Source: Pantoea eucrina (GTDB lineage Bacteria > Pseudomonadota > Gammaproteobacteria > Enterobacterales > Enterobacteriaceae). Taken from it: 64,000 bases of DNA. The notes under the pieces are model-generated. The model had not been told where the DNA came from, ran no database searches, and saw only the letters and a list, made by a program, of their open reading frames with translations. The DNA lies in the NCBI RefSeq assembly GCF_001691555.1, contig NZ_MAYN01000008.1:1134617-1198616 (forward strand), written 5' to 3'. The first letter of the stretch is position 1, and every line of letters starts with the position of its first letter. The translations under genes were made by a program, and so were the position numbers. Of this stretch, positions 1-7,726 are shown in pieces.

Positions 1-441
1 GCCCAGCAGCATCGCTTCACGTTCATCAGCAGGTGTGTTGACCAGTTGCGGAATCAGACGCAGCGCATCAAACACTGAAAAGGCTTTCAGCCGCGAGTCT
101 TCATCCTGTACATCATTCGCGGTGGCAAAATGCAGCTCACGTCCATCCGGACGAACCTCAATGTTTACGCTCTCAGGCAGAGCGGCATCCAGCAGCGGCA
201 GCAGGGCGCGGCCATTTTCAGAGAGCGCCTGCAGGGTCACGGTATGGCCCAGGGCGCTGATGCGAAGTGCGCTGTCAACAATCAGCAGGCTTTTCAGATT
301 TTTTTTGCTGTCAATGTCCGCAGACTCCAGTAGCAGAGTCGCCGGGCGTGCGCCGCACAGTTGATGAAACACCGCGGCCGGATCTTCGCGATAAGGTGCG
401 TTTCCGGTAATCAACTTCAATGTAGGTTTCGCATTTGCCAT
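1..441 (-). CDS. trpE: Anthranilate synthase component I, N-terminal part
   Basis: First 147 codons of TrpE; the rest lies beyond the left edge. TrpE joins chorismate with ammonia from TrpG/TrpD to make anthranilate, the first step of tryptophan synthesis. The visible part holds the N-terminal regulatory lobe. The LLLES stretch near residue 40 is the known tryptophan feedback-binding element. The start ATG at 441 follows AGAGAAATTATC and lies just downstream of the attenuator, as in E. coli. The reading frame is intact to the edge. Function is clear from family knowledge. Confidence 0.95.
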   Translation of the reverse strand, partial: MANAKPTLKLITGNAPYREDPAAVFHQLCGARPATLLLESADIDSKKNLKSLLIVDSALRISALGHTVTLQALSENGRALLPLLDAALPESVNIEVRPDGRELHFATANDVQDEDSRLKAFSVFDALRLIPQLVNTPADEREAMLLG

Positions 442-464
442 GATAATTTCTCTGAAATTCGCTC

Positions 465-491
465 AAAAAAAAGCCCGCATGGTGGCGGGCT
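465..491 (-). terminator. trp attenuator (intrinsic terminator)
   Basis: On the minus strand AGCCCGC pairs with GCGGGCT (485-491 with 472-478) and is followed by eight T. It lies between the leader peptide and trpE. An upstream segment in RNA (535-529, GGTGGCG) can pair with CGCCACC (487-481) in the terminator arm and so form the antiterminator. A competing small hairpin TAACG/CGTTA (540-536 with 530-526) can sequester that segment. Confidence 0.93.
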
Positions 492-509
492 CAGGTATCT
501 GCACAGCGA

Positions 510-590
510 TCAGGCTTGTGCACAATAACGCCACCCGTTACAGGAAGACGTACGCCAGCTGTCTGTTAACCGCACTATTGCCTGACTCAT
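510..590 (-). CDS. trpL: trp operon leader peptide
   Basis: A 26-codon frame starting ATG AGT CAG, ten bases after CAGGTATCTGTC. It aligns with E. coli trpL at the Trp-Arg-Thr-Ser codons. It has one Trp codon (W12) where E. coli has two adjacent, and a second at W20. The TGA that ends the E. coli peptide is TGT here, so the frame runs eleven codons further, through the segments that form the antiterminator. Translation and stalling of this peptide should set read-through at the attenuator. Its identity is firm from position; the shape is unusual. Confidence 0.8.
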   Translation of the reverse strand: MSQAIVRLTDSWRTSSCNGWRYCAQA

Positions 591-618
591 GACAGATACC
601 TGTTGTGTGTGAACTTGT

Positions 619-652
619 GTACTAGTTAACTGGTTCGGGCGAAAAATGTCAA
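619..652 (-). promoter_or_regulatory. trp promoter with TrpR operator
   Basis: Minus strand -35 TTGACA (652-647), 17-base spacer, -10 TTAACT (629-624). The -10 sits inside an operator (619-636, GTACTAGTTAACTGGTTC) that matches 16 of 18 bases of the E. coli TrpR palindrome. TrpR bound to tryptophan would therefore block polymerase. The region also separates trpE from the divergent rnm gene. Confidence 0.93.
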
Positions 653-721
653 TACCCTTTCTCAGTTAACAACAAAATCGCTATCATGCCCGCTGATTTT
701 TAGTCGTACTCCGGAGTTACC

Positions 722-1597
722 TTGTCTGATATCAGCCGTTTCCCTCTTTACGATCTCCACAGTCATACCCGCGCCTCCGATGGATTGCTGACGCCAGCAG
801 CCCTGGTCCAGCGCGCGGCTGAGAAGCAAATTGGCGTGCTGGCCATTACCGATCACGATACGGTCGCAGGCGTTGCTGAGGCGCAGGCGTTTGCACAGGA
901 GCAGAAACTGCCGATAAAAGTGCTGGCCGGGCTGGAAGCGTCCACCCTGTGGGAAAATCACGAGATTCATATCGTGGGCCTGAACATCGATTGCGATCAC
1001 CCGGCACTGCAGGGCTTTCTGATAGAGCAGCATCAGTGCCGTTACGCGCGTGCGCTGCAGATTGCTGAACGGCTGGAGCGGGCGCGGATCCCCGACGCAC
1101 TGGCAGGCGCACAGCGGCTGGCACAGGGGGGCGTCATCACGCGCGGTCACTTCGCCCGTTATCTGATTGAACAGGGTAAAGCTGAGAATATGGCGCAGGT
1201 ATTCAAACACTATCTGGCGCGTGGCAAAACCGGCTACGTGCCGCCACAATGGTGTACAATTGAACAAGCTATTGAAGCCATTCATCATTCCGGCGGCGTA
1301 GCGGTGCTGGCGCATCCGGGTCGCTACGGCCTGTCGGCAAAATGGCTGAAGCGGCTGATTGCCTTTTTCGCACAAGCGGGGGGCGACGCCATTGAGGTGG
1401 CACAGTGTCAGCAGCCGCCGAACGAGCGCACCCAGCTGGCAGGCTATGCGCGCGATAATCAACTGGCTGCATCACAGGGTTCCGATTTTCACCAACCCTG
1501 TCCCTGGATCGAGCTGGGGCGTAAACTCTGGCTGCCGGGTGGCGTTGAACCAGTGTGGGAGCGCTTTCCTGCTCTGGCCCCTGCTTTAACTGCCTGA
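722..1597 (+). CDS. rnm: 5'-3' exoribonuclease RNase AM, PHP domain
   Basis: 291 residues, homologous to E. coli YciV/TrpH (Rnm), which matures the 5' ends of 23S, 16S and 5S rRNA. It starts with the PHP metal-binding motif YDLHSHTRASDG (residues 9-20). Further metal ligands are ITDHDT near 42-47, a Glu in LAGLEAS, HEIH, LAHPGR and the C-terminal GSDFH. The start codon is TTG at 722, chosen because GGAG (713-716) sits six bases upstream and the homologous sequence begins there. It is divergent from trp and followed 21 bases later by yciO, probably in one transcript. Confidence 0.93.
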   Translation: MSDISRFPLYDLHSHTRASDGLLTPAALVQRAAEKQIGVLAITDHDTVAGVAEAQAFAQEQKLPIKVLAGLEASTLWENHEIHIVGLNIDCDHPALQGFLIEQHQCRYARALQIAERLERARIPDALAGAQRLAQGGVITRGHFARYLIEQGKAENMAQVFKHYLARGKTGYVPPQWCTIEQAIEAIHHSGGVAVLAHPGRYGLSAKWLKRLIAFFAQAGGDAIEVAQCQQPPNERTQLAGYARDNQLAASQGSDFHQPCPWIELGRKLWLPGGVEPVWERFPALAPALTA

Positions 1598-1618
1598 GAC
1601 AGATGACAAGAGGTTTTT

Positions 1619-2239
1619 ATGAGTCAACGTTTTCACATTCATCCTGATAACCCGCAGCCGCGCCTGATCAATCAGGCGGTGGATTATCTCAATAAAGGCA
1701 GCGTCATTGTCTATCCCACCGACTCCGGCTATGCGCTGGGGTGCCGGCTGGAAGAGAAAAACGCGATGGAACGTATCTGCCGGATCCGGCAACTGGATGG
1801 CAATCACAACTTTACGCTGATGTGTCGCGACCTCTCAGAGCTTTCGGTTTACTCTCAGGTCGACAACACAGCTTTTCGTATTCTGAAAAACAACACGCCG
1901 GGTAATTACACTTTTATTCTCAAAGCGACAAAAGAAGTGCCGCGGCGCCTGATGAATGACAAACGGAAAACCATCGGGCTGCGCGTGCCGTCTAATCCGG
2001 TTGCGCTGGCGCTGCTTGAGCGACTGAATGAGCCGATGATGTCTACTTCACTGATGTTGCCCGGTAATGACTTTACGGAATCCGATCCGGAAGAGATCCA
2101 GCACAGCATCGGCAAACTGGTGGATCTCATCCTTGATGGCGGCACACTGGGACAGCAACCCACTACGGTTGTTGATCTGACGGACGACACGCCGGTAGTG
2201 GTTCGCGCAGGTGCCGGAGATACGCGGCCGTTTAGTTAA
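1619..2239 (+). CDS. yciO: YciO, Sua5/YrdC-family protein
   Basis: 206 residues, the usual length for YciO. The YrdC fold binds ATP and threonine. The related TsaC/Sua5 proteins make threonylcarbamoyl-AMP for the t6A tRNA modification, but YciO itself is at best weakly active and its physiological role is unsettled. YPTDSGYALGC (residues 33-43) and the KTIGLRVPSNP segment carry the family's nucleotide-binding residues. An AAGAGG Shine-Dalgarno precedes ATG 1619. It follows rnm closely, as in E. coli. Confidence 0.93.
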   Translation: MSQRFHIHPDNPQPRLINQAVDYLNKGSVIVYPTDSGYALGCRLEEKNAMERICRIRQLDGNHNFTLMCRDLSELSVYSQVDNTAFRILKNNTPGNYTFILKATKEVPRRLMNDKRKTIGLRVPSNPVALALLERLNEPMMSTSLMLPGNDFTESDPEEIQHSIGKLVDLILDGGTLGQQPTTVVDLTDDTPVVVRAGAGDTRPFS

Positions 2240-2252
2240 CGGGCAGGCTGTG

Positions 2253-2281
2253 CCAGGCGCCGTTACGTGATCGGCGCCTGG
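2253..2281. terminator. Hairpin at convergent gene ends
   Basis: Ten-base perfect arms CCAGGCGCCG/CGGCGCCTGG with a nine-base loop, just behind yciO and over the stop codon of the convergent lipoprotein gene. There is no long T-run on either side, so it is a weak or Rho-assisted terminator at best. Confidence 0.5.
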
Positions 2282-2904
2282 CTGAGATTACGATCCAGCC
2301 AGCGCTTAAAGTCGCCATAGGGTATATAGAGCGACACATCTTTAAGAATGACTTTTTTACTGCGTCTGTTAGCAATTTCATGGCTGTACCCCACGATCAC
2401 GCCGGCAATAGTTTCATCATTATTATATACCGCACCGCCTGACATTCCCTGCGTCACTCCTGCATTCGAGGCCATTGCCATGCAGGGTTTTTTATTCCAT
2501 CGATTAATGATAGCCGTGCGTGCTAAATTAACGCCGCTCGATTCAACCGGCATGGCAGAAATAAAACTATAGCCATACATTTTAATCGCTTCTCCGGGCG
2601 CGCTGGTGCGAAACCTGGCCAGCGTATCAGGATTATTTTTGTGATAAATAATCGCGACGTCGCAATAAGGATGATAGGCCTTAACGCGCTGCACAGAAGT
2701 TTTAGCAACGTGCGCCGCTGTCAGGCTGTACTCGGGTGTAAGGGGAATGGTTGTACCGAGAACACCTAAACCCAGCACTGTCGGCACTCCTGTCACGCTC
2801 ATATCAACATGCTCAAGCGCCGCTTTGCTGTATTCAGTCTGTCCAACGGAACAACCGGTCAACGCCAGCGCGAGCAGCGCCGGACACAGTACGGTTATTT
2901 TCAT
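2263..2904 (-). CDS. Trypsin-like serine protease lipoprotein
   Basis: 213 residues with a lipoprotein signal peptide (LALALTGC, lipidated Cys18). The chymotrypsin-fold triad is readable: LTAAHV (His near 64), YCDVAIIYH (Asp near 84) and QGMSGGAVY (nucleophilic Ser near 155, preceded by the oxyanion GMSGG). It has no PDZ domain and is half the length of DegP-type proteases, so it is a single-domain periplasmic protease fixed to a membrane. The substrate is unknown. Codon use is more AT-rich than its neighbours, and it replaces yciQ of the E. coli order, which points to an acquired gene. Confidence 0.82.
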   Translation of the reverse strand: MKITVLCPALLALALTGCSVGQTEYSKAALEHVDMSVTGVPTVLGLGVLGTTIPLTPEYSLTAAHVAKTSVQRVKAYHPYCDVAIIYHKNNPDTLARFRTSAPGEAIKMYGYSFISAMPVESSGVNLARTAIINRWNKKPCMAMASNAGVTQGMSGGAVYNNDETIAGVIVGYSHEIANRRSKKVILKDVSLYIPYGDFKRWLDRNLSQAPIT

Positions 2905-3691
2905 TGTTACGATCTTCTTTAATGCGTGTCATAAACATCCCTGGTGAGGAGAGCAGACACGCTAATGACTTTATGATGTCAGCATATACGGGCATATAAA
3001 ATAGAGCATTGTCCATTCAAACACCCATTATGAAGACTTACGTTAATATTTTGTTATAAATTAGTTCAGGCTTAATTAATAATTTTTGGTGAACGTAAAT
3101 TTAACCTGCTGATTTATTCTACACCGCTTTTATTTATGTACAAATTCAGTGCGCTAATAAATGGTAATAAAACAGAATATAGAGCCTTAAACCAACCTGT
3201 AGCGTGAATTATGCGCGCAACCCAGACAGGTGGAGACGAAATCTCGTTTTAAGTGAAATGGGCGGGCAATTGTAGCTTTCTGATAATAGAAGGCAGAATT
3301 TTACCGGAGTGTTGGGGTCTGAACCGATCTGTTTTATCCCGCGGTTAAAAAAAAATGCTCAAATCAGGGGGCGGGCATAAATATGATGAGCGTTTTGTCA
3401 CAGCCAGGTCATTGACCTGGTTGCAAATAGGATATTGTCAGGGATAAACACGCGTAACAGCGTGCATGCAAAAGAGGCAGAGTCAGAGAACACCGGCCGA
3501 TCGCCAGCCAGCTATTATCGGCAGCGAAGTTAAAGGTGTTAACAAAACCTTAGCTGGTGTAAAATCGCAGGCCGTTTGCATCCGGTCTGATTGATGCGCA
3601 ACGTTAACAGTTTCTGACAGAGGACGTGGTAATCCCGCTGTCATACCCATTCTTACCACGACGCCTGGGAAGGCGACAACGAGGCAGCTCC
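2905..3691. other. 787-base gene-poor stretch before rluB
   Basis: AT-rich in its left half (2990-3200). No frame longer than about 60 codons looks coding. It must hold the promoter of the lipoprotein gene (left side) and of rluB (right side; TTAACA at about 3538 and TAAAAT at about 3559 are candidates). A perfect 17-base palindrome lies at 3404-3420. Confidence 0.6.
3404..3420. promoter_or_regulatory. Perfect palindrome, possible operator
   Basis: CCAGGTCA-T-TGACCTGG, eight-base arms around one base, about 270 bases before rluB. There is no T-run, so it is not a terminator. The size and symmetry suit a dimeric repressor site; the protein is not known. Confidence 0.4.
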
Positions 3692-4570
3692 ATGAGCGAA
3701 AAATTACAGAAAGTATTAGCGCGTGCCGGTCACGGCTCGCGCCGCGAAATCGAAACGATGATTTCCGCCGGACGCGTCAGCGTAGATGGCAAACTGGCCA
3801 CGCTGGGCGATCGCATTGAAAATGACAAAAGCCTGAAAATCCGTATTGATGGTCACCTGGTCTCTATTGCCGAGTCCACTACGGAAGTGTGCCGTGTGCT
3901 GGCCTATTACAAGCCGGAAGGGGAGCTCTGCACCCGTAACGATCCGGAAGGGCGCCCGACCGTGTTTGACCGTCTGCCGCGCCTGCGCGGATCGCGCTGG
4001 GTGGCAGTCGGTCGCCTGGATGTTAACACCTGCGGTCTGCTGCTGTTCACAACGGATGGTGAACTGGCTAACCGTCTGATGCATCCAAGTCGCGAAGTTG
4101 AACGTGAATATGCGGTGCGCGTTTTTGGCGAAGTAGGTGACGACAAAGTGCGTCTGCTGAGCAAAGGCGTGCAGCTGGAAGATGGTCCGGCGGCCTTTAA
4201 AACCATTAAGTTTGCTGGCGGTGAAGGGATTAACCAGTGGTACAACGTTACCCTTACAGAAGGACGCAATCGCGAAGTGCGTCGTTTGTGGGAAGCGGTC
4301 GGCGTTCAGGTTAGCCGCCTGATGCGCGTACGTTATGGCGACATTCAGCTGCCAAAAGGCCTGCCACGCGGCGGCTGGATGGAGATGGAGCTGCCTGCGG
4401 TAAACTATCTGCGTAAGCTGGTGGGAATGCCGGAAGAGACCGTCACTAAAGTTGCCGTTGAGAAAGATCGTCGTCGCACAAAAGCGAACCAGATCCGCCG
4501 CGCAGTGAAGCGTCACAGCAGCGCCGGCAACACCAATCAGCGCCGCAGCAGCAGCAAACGCGGCGCCTGA
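3692..4570 (+). CDS. rluB: 23S rRNA pseudouridine(2605) synthase
   Basis: 292 residues. It has an N-terminal S4 RNA-binding domain (about 1-60) and an RsuA-type catalytic domain with [11 protein letters not shown], where Asp110 is the catalytic aspartate. RluB makes pseudouridine 2605 in helix 90 of 23S rRNA. The basic C-terminal tail ([16 protein letters not shown] and Ser/Arg-rich end) is typical. An in-frame upstream extension to 3626 exists, but ATG 3692 (MSEKLQKVL) matches the family start and follows GAGGCAGCTCC. Confidence 0.96.
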   Translation: MSEKLQKVLARAGHGSRREIETMISAGRVSVDGKLATLGDRIENDKSLKIRIDGHLVSIAESTTEVCRVLAYYKPEGELCTRNDPEGRPTVFDRLPRLRGSRWVAVGRLDVNTCGLLLFTTDGELANRLMHPSREVEREYAVRVFGEVGDDKVRLLSKGVQLEDGPAAFKTIKFAGGEGINQWYNVTLTEGRNREVRRLWEAVGVQVSRLMRVRYGDIQLPKGLPRGGWMEMELPAVNYLRKLVGMPEETVTKVAVEKDRRRTKANQIRRAVKRHSSAGNTNQRRSSSKRGA

Positions 4571-4579
4571 TGTCTGTGT

Positions 4580-4599
4580 GCCGCTGCTCTGGCAGCGGC
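4580..4599. terminator. Hairpin between rluB and btuR
   Basis: GCCGCTGC-TCTG-GCAGCGGC, eight perfect pairs, between the convergent ends of rluB and btuR and touching the btuR stop codon. No T-run. Confidence 0.45.
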
Positions 4600-5186
4600 T
4601 ACCAGTCAATTCCCTGTTGCGCCTGGATGCCGGCATCAAAGGCATGTTTCACCGGGCGCATCTCAGTAACGGTATCTGCCAGCTCCAGCAAGCGCCGGTG
4701 ACAGCCGCGTCCGGTAATAATCACGCTTTGCGACCGCGGGCGCTGTTGCAGAGCGGTAATCAGCGCCTCCAGCTCCAGATAATCCATGCTCACCATATAG
4801 GTTATTTCATCGAGGATCACCAGGTCGATATGGCTATCAGCCAGCATGTGTTGTGCCTGCTGCCAGACCTGCTGACAGGCGATCGTATCCGTGCTGCGGC
4901 TCTGTGTCTCCCAGGTAAATCCGGTGGCCATGACCTGAAATTCCACGCCGTGCTGTTCCAGTAAATTACGCTCGCCGTTGGGCCACTCGCCTTTGATAAA
5001 CTGTACCACCGCCACTTTTTTACCGTGGCCGCAGGCGCGCAGCGCCGTACCAAACGCCGCCGTGGTTTTTCCCTTACCGTTACCGGTAAACACCATGACA
5101 ATACCGCGATTTTCAGTCGCAGCGGCAATGCGTGCATCCACCTGTTCTTTCAGACGCTGCTGACGTTGCTGATGACGATCGCTCAT
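4599..5186 (-). CDS. btuR: Cob(I)yrinic acid a,c-diamide adenosyltransferase
   Basis: 195 residues, CobA/BtuR family. It transfers the adenosyl group of ATP to the cobalt of corrinoids, making adenosylcobalamin from scavenged or new corrinoid. The P-loop GNGKGKTT is at 35-42 and a Walker-B-like VILDEI follows in the middle of the protein. Its ATG overlaps the TGA of yciK by four bases, so the two are translationally coupled, as in E. coli. Confidence 0.96.
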   Translation of the reverse strand: MSDRHQQRQQRLKEQVDARIAAATENRGIVMVFTGNGKGKTTAAFGTALRACGHGKKVAVVQFIKGEWPNGERNLLEQHGVEFQVMATGFTWETQSRSTDTIACQQVWQQAQHMLADSHIDLVILDEITYMVSMDYLELEALITALQQRPRSQSVIITGRGCHRRLLELADTVTEMRPVKHAFDAGIQAQQGIDW

Positions 5187-5947
5187 GCGCTGGCCGGGCC
5201 CGCTTTGCGTCCGGGCTGGGCATCGAAGCTCATACCTGTTTTACGCCGGCTATCATCACCCATCAGGTAGAGATAAAGCGGCATTAGATCGGCAGGGGTT
5301 TTCAGCAGATTTGCATCCTCCTCCGGAAACGCGCTGGCACGCATTTTTGTACGCGTACCGCCAGGATTGATGCAGTTTACGCGCAAAGTATGATTTTTAT
5401 ACTCATCGGCGAGCACCTGCATCATGCCTTCAGTGGCAAATTTAGAGACGGCATAGGCACCCCAGCCGGCGCGCCCGGTACGGCCTACGCTGGACGTGGT
5501 GAATACCAGCGATCCCGCCTCTGATTTCAGCAGCAGCGGTAAGAGAGCCTGCGTCAGATAAAAGGTGGCATCAAGGTTAATCTGCATCACATCGCGCCAG
5601 ATTGCCGGGTCAAGCCCGGCCAGCGGGACGATGTCACCCAGAATCCCGGCGTTATGCAGTACGCCATCCAGGCGCGGTACGTTTTCAGCAATCTGCGCGG
5701 CCAGCTGCAGGCATGATTCAGGCGTGGCGGTAGCGAGATCCAGCAGCAGTGAGCTGGCGGGCTGCTTGTTAAGCTGGTTAATCGCTGCTTCTGTCTGCTG
5801 CAGAGTAACGGGGTTACGTCCAAGCAGAATAACGCGGGCACCATAGCGCGCATAAGTCAGCGCCGCTTCACGGCCAATCCCGTCTGATGCGCCGGTGACC
5901 AGAATAATGTGGTTTTCGAGTAGATCGCTTTTAGGCTGATAGTGCAC
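5183..5947 (-). CDS. yciK: YciK, short-chain dehydrogenase/reductase
   Basis: 254-residue classical SDR. The nucleotide motif TGASDGIG is at 18-25, the HNAG motif at 98-101, and the catalytic Tyr165 and Lys169 in YAVSK, with the Ser in FTTSS near 152. The substrate is unknown; its conserved coupling to btuR suggests but does not prove a link to corrinoid or envelope metabolism. The promoter must lie in 5948-6121, shared with the divergent sohB. Confidence 0.93.
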   Translation of the reverse strand: MHYQPKSDLLENHIILVTGASDGIGREAALTYARYGARVILLGRNPVTLQQTEAAINQLNKQPASSLLLDLATATPESCLQLAAQIAENVPRLDGVLHNAGILGDIVPLAGLDPAIWRDVMQINLDATFYLTQALLPLLLKSEAGSLVFTTSSVGRTGRAGWGAYAVSKFATEGMMQVLADEYKNHTLRVNCINPGGTRTKMRASAFPEEDANLLKTPADLMPLYLYLMGDDSRRKTGMSFDAQPGRKAGPASA

Positions 5948-6009
5948 AGCAATCTCCTTTTATCAGTAGCAGGGTTTCTGGCTTTATGCCTGAATTCGCC
6001 TGCCGGTGC

Positions 6010-6028
6010 AATGCTCCGGAGGAGCATT
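6010..6028. repeat. Inverted repeat between yciK and sohB
   Basis: AATGCTCC-GGA-GGAGCATT, eight-base perfect arms, in the divergent promoter region about 95 bases before sohB. It could be an operator or a cruciform; nothing else identifies it. Confidence 0.4.
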
Positions 6029-6121
6029 CTGTGCCGCCTGCGGGCTTTTCAGGCGACGAACCGGCTTAAAGCAGTTACACTCAGCTGTTAATTGTAATTC
6101 ACTGTTTAATAAGGCGGCAGA

Positions 6122-7168
6122 ATGGATTTTTTCTCCAGCTATGGGCTATTTCTGGCCAAGGCTGTCACGGTAGTGATCGCCATTGCGGCCGTAGTGTTTA
6201 TCATACTGAATGCTGCGCTGCGCAAACGTCATCATGCAGGACAGCTGCAGGTAACGCATCTGGATGATGAGTATCGTCAGATGAAAGAGGATCTGCAGCT
6301 GGCTAAAATGAAGCCACAGGTACAAAAAGTCTGGCTGAAACAGCATAAAAAAGAAGAGAAGCTGAAAGCGAAGACAGAGAAGCGCAACGCGAAAAACGGC
6401 GTCACGGAAACCGCAAAGCCGGTACTGTATGTGCTTGGCTTTAAAGGCAGCATGGACGCGGGTGAAGTTGCCTCGCTGCGTGAAGAAGTGTCAGCTGTGC
6501 TGGCCGTAGCGCAGCCGGGCGATGAAGTGCTGCTGCGGCTTGAAAGCCCGGGCGGGGTTGTGCATGGTTACGGTCTGGCAGCGTCGCAGCTGCAGCGCCT
6601 GCGCGATGCGGGTCTGCGCCTGACCGCCGCGGTAGATAAGGTGGCCGCCAGTGGCGGATATATGATGGCCTGTGTGGCAGATCGCATTGTCGCTGCGCCG
6701 TTTTCCATTATCGGTTCAATCGGCGTTGTGGCGCAGATCCCCAACTTTAACCGGCTGCTGAAGCGCAATGATATTGATGTCGAACTGCACACTGCAGGCC
6801 AGTACAAACGCACCCTGACGCTGTTTGGTGAAAACACCGAAGAGGGACGGGAGAAGTTTCAGCACGATCTTGATGAAACACATCAGCTGTTTAAAGGCTT
6901 TGTGCAGCAGATGCGTCCGTCACTGGATATGAACCAGGTGGCGACCGGCGAACACTGGTATGGACAGCAGGCGCTTGAGCTGGGCCTGATTGATGAAATC
7001 GGCACCAGCGACGCGTTGATCATCCGGCATATGGAGCGCTTCACCGTACTGGGCGTACAGTATGCTCGCAAGAAAAAGATGATGGATCGTTTTACCGGCA
7101 GCGCCAGCCTGGCGGCGGAACGGCTATTGCTGAAACTCTGGCAGCGCGGCGAAAAGCCTCTGCTGTAA
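6122..7168 (+). CDS. sohB: Inner-membrane serine protease SohB
   Basis: 348 residues (E. coli 349), peptidase family S49 like SppA. One N-terminal membrane anchor (about 8-30) is followed by a Lys-rich linker and the ClpP-like catalytic domain. The Ser/Lys dyad is visible: Ser177 in AASGGYM and Lys229 in GQYKRTLT. High-copy sohB suppresses degP mutants in E. coli, which suggests periplasmic protein quality control. It stands alone, with its own terminator immediately behind. E. coli yciN, normally next, is absent. Confidence 0.95.
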   Translation: MDFFSSYGLFLAKAVTVVIAIAAVVFIILNAALRKRHHAGQLQVTHLDDEYRQMKEDLQLAKMKPQVQKVWLKQHKKEEKLKAKTEKRNAKNGVTETAKPVLYVLGFKGSMDAGEVASLREEVSAVLAVAQPGDEVLLRLESPGGVVHGYGLAASQLQRLRDAGLRLTAAVDKVAASGGYMMACVADRIVAAPFSIIGSIGVVAQIPNFNRLLKRNDIDVELHTAGQYKRTLTLFGENTEEGREKFQHDLDETHQLFKGFVQQMRPSLDMNQVATGEHWYGQQALELGLIDEIGTSDALIIRHMERFTVLGVQYARKKKMMDRFTGSASLAAERLLLKLWQRGEKPLL

Positions 7169-7173
7169 CAGCT

Positions 7174-7196
7174 ACCCGGCTTCGGCCGGGTTTTTT
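7174..7196 (+). terminator. sohB terminator
   Basis: ACCCGGC-TTCG-GCCGGGT stem with an extra-stable TTCG tetraloop and six T. Confidence 0.93.
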
Positions 7197-7726
7197 ATGC
7201 TTAGCGCTTGCAGGGCCTGACAGGCGCGCCGGATCTGTCCGGACAAAAGCCGCCGTATCCGGTTACGCTGCGTGATAAAAGTCACGGCGCAACTTGCGGA
7301 GAGAGTGACGCAACATTTATCTCAGCCGGTTGTGAAATGAATTCCATTTTTGTTGAGATTTATCCAACTTTTTTTGACAGTGCATTTTCTCCTTCTATAT
7401 TACCTCCCATTCTGCCGCTGCTTATCCGCGCGCCCTGCTGCAACTGGCGCATAATTAAACAGAGTGCTATTTAAGTTGCGTATCAGATTTTATCAGGTAG
7501 AGTGTGGGCGATTCAGCTTTCAGGGAGTTCACACCAGGATGTGTGATGATGTCAGACGGAAAAAGTGTAGTTAATCATGAGGTTGCGCACACCGTTTTAA
7601 ACTGAATAGTGGTCAGTCCCCGCCAGCTTGAAAAATAGAGTGCTGGCAGCAATATTAAACCCACTGGGTTTTGGGGCATTAATCCTCTCCCGTTTATCAG
7701 GACGTTTTAATCAGGTAAAGGTACAT
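7197..7726. other. Long topA leader region
   Basis: 530 bases without a credible gene. It holds at least one strong promoter (7374-7401). In E. coli topA is driven by several supercoiling-sensitive promoters, and the length here is consistent with that. Confidence 0.6.
7374..7401 (+). promoter_or_regulatory. Sigma-70 promoter upstream of topA
   Basis: Consensus TTGACA (7374-7379), 16-base spacer, TATATT (7396-7401). It would give an mRNA leader of about 320 bases before topA. Confidence 0.65.

Noticed and set aside
662-1462. 266-codon open frame opposite rnm
   Set aside because: Antisense to a fully conserved gene; composition and lack of a ribosome site mark it as a shadow.
3200-3560. Possible small RNA upstream of rluB
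   Set aside because: No hairpin with T-run and no clear promoter; only the palindrome at 3404 stands out.
3716-4645. 309-codon frame opposite rluB
   Set aside because: Antisense shadow of a conserved gene that also runs into btuR; no independent signals.
7208-7474. 88-codon frame between sohB and topA
   Set aside because: No ribosome site, low-complexity composition, and it crosses the topA promoter; I see no link to YciN.
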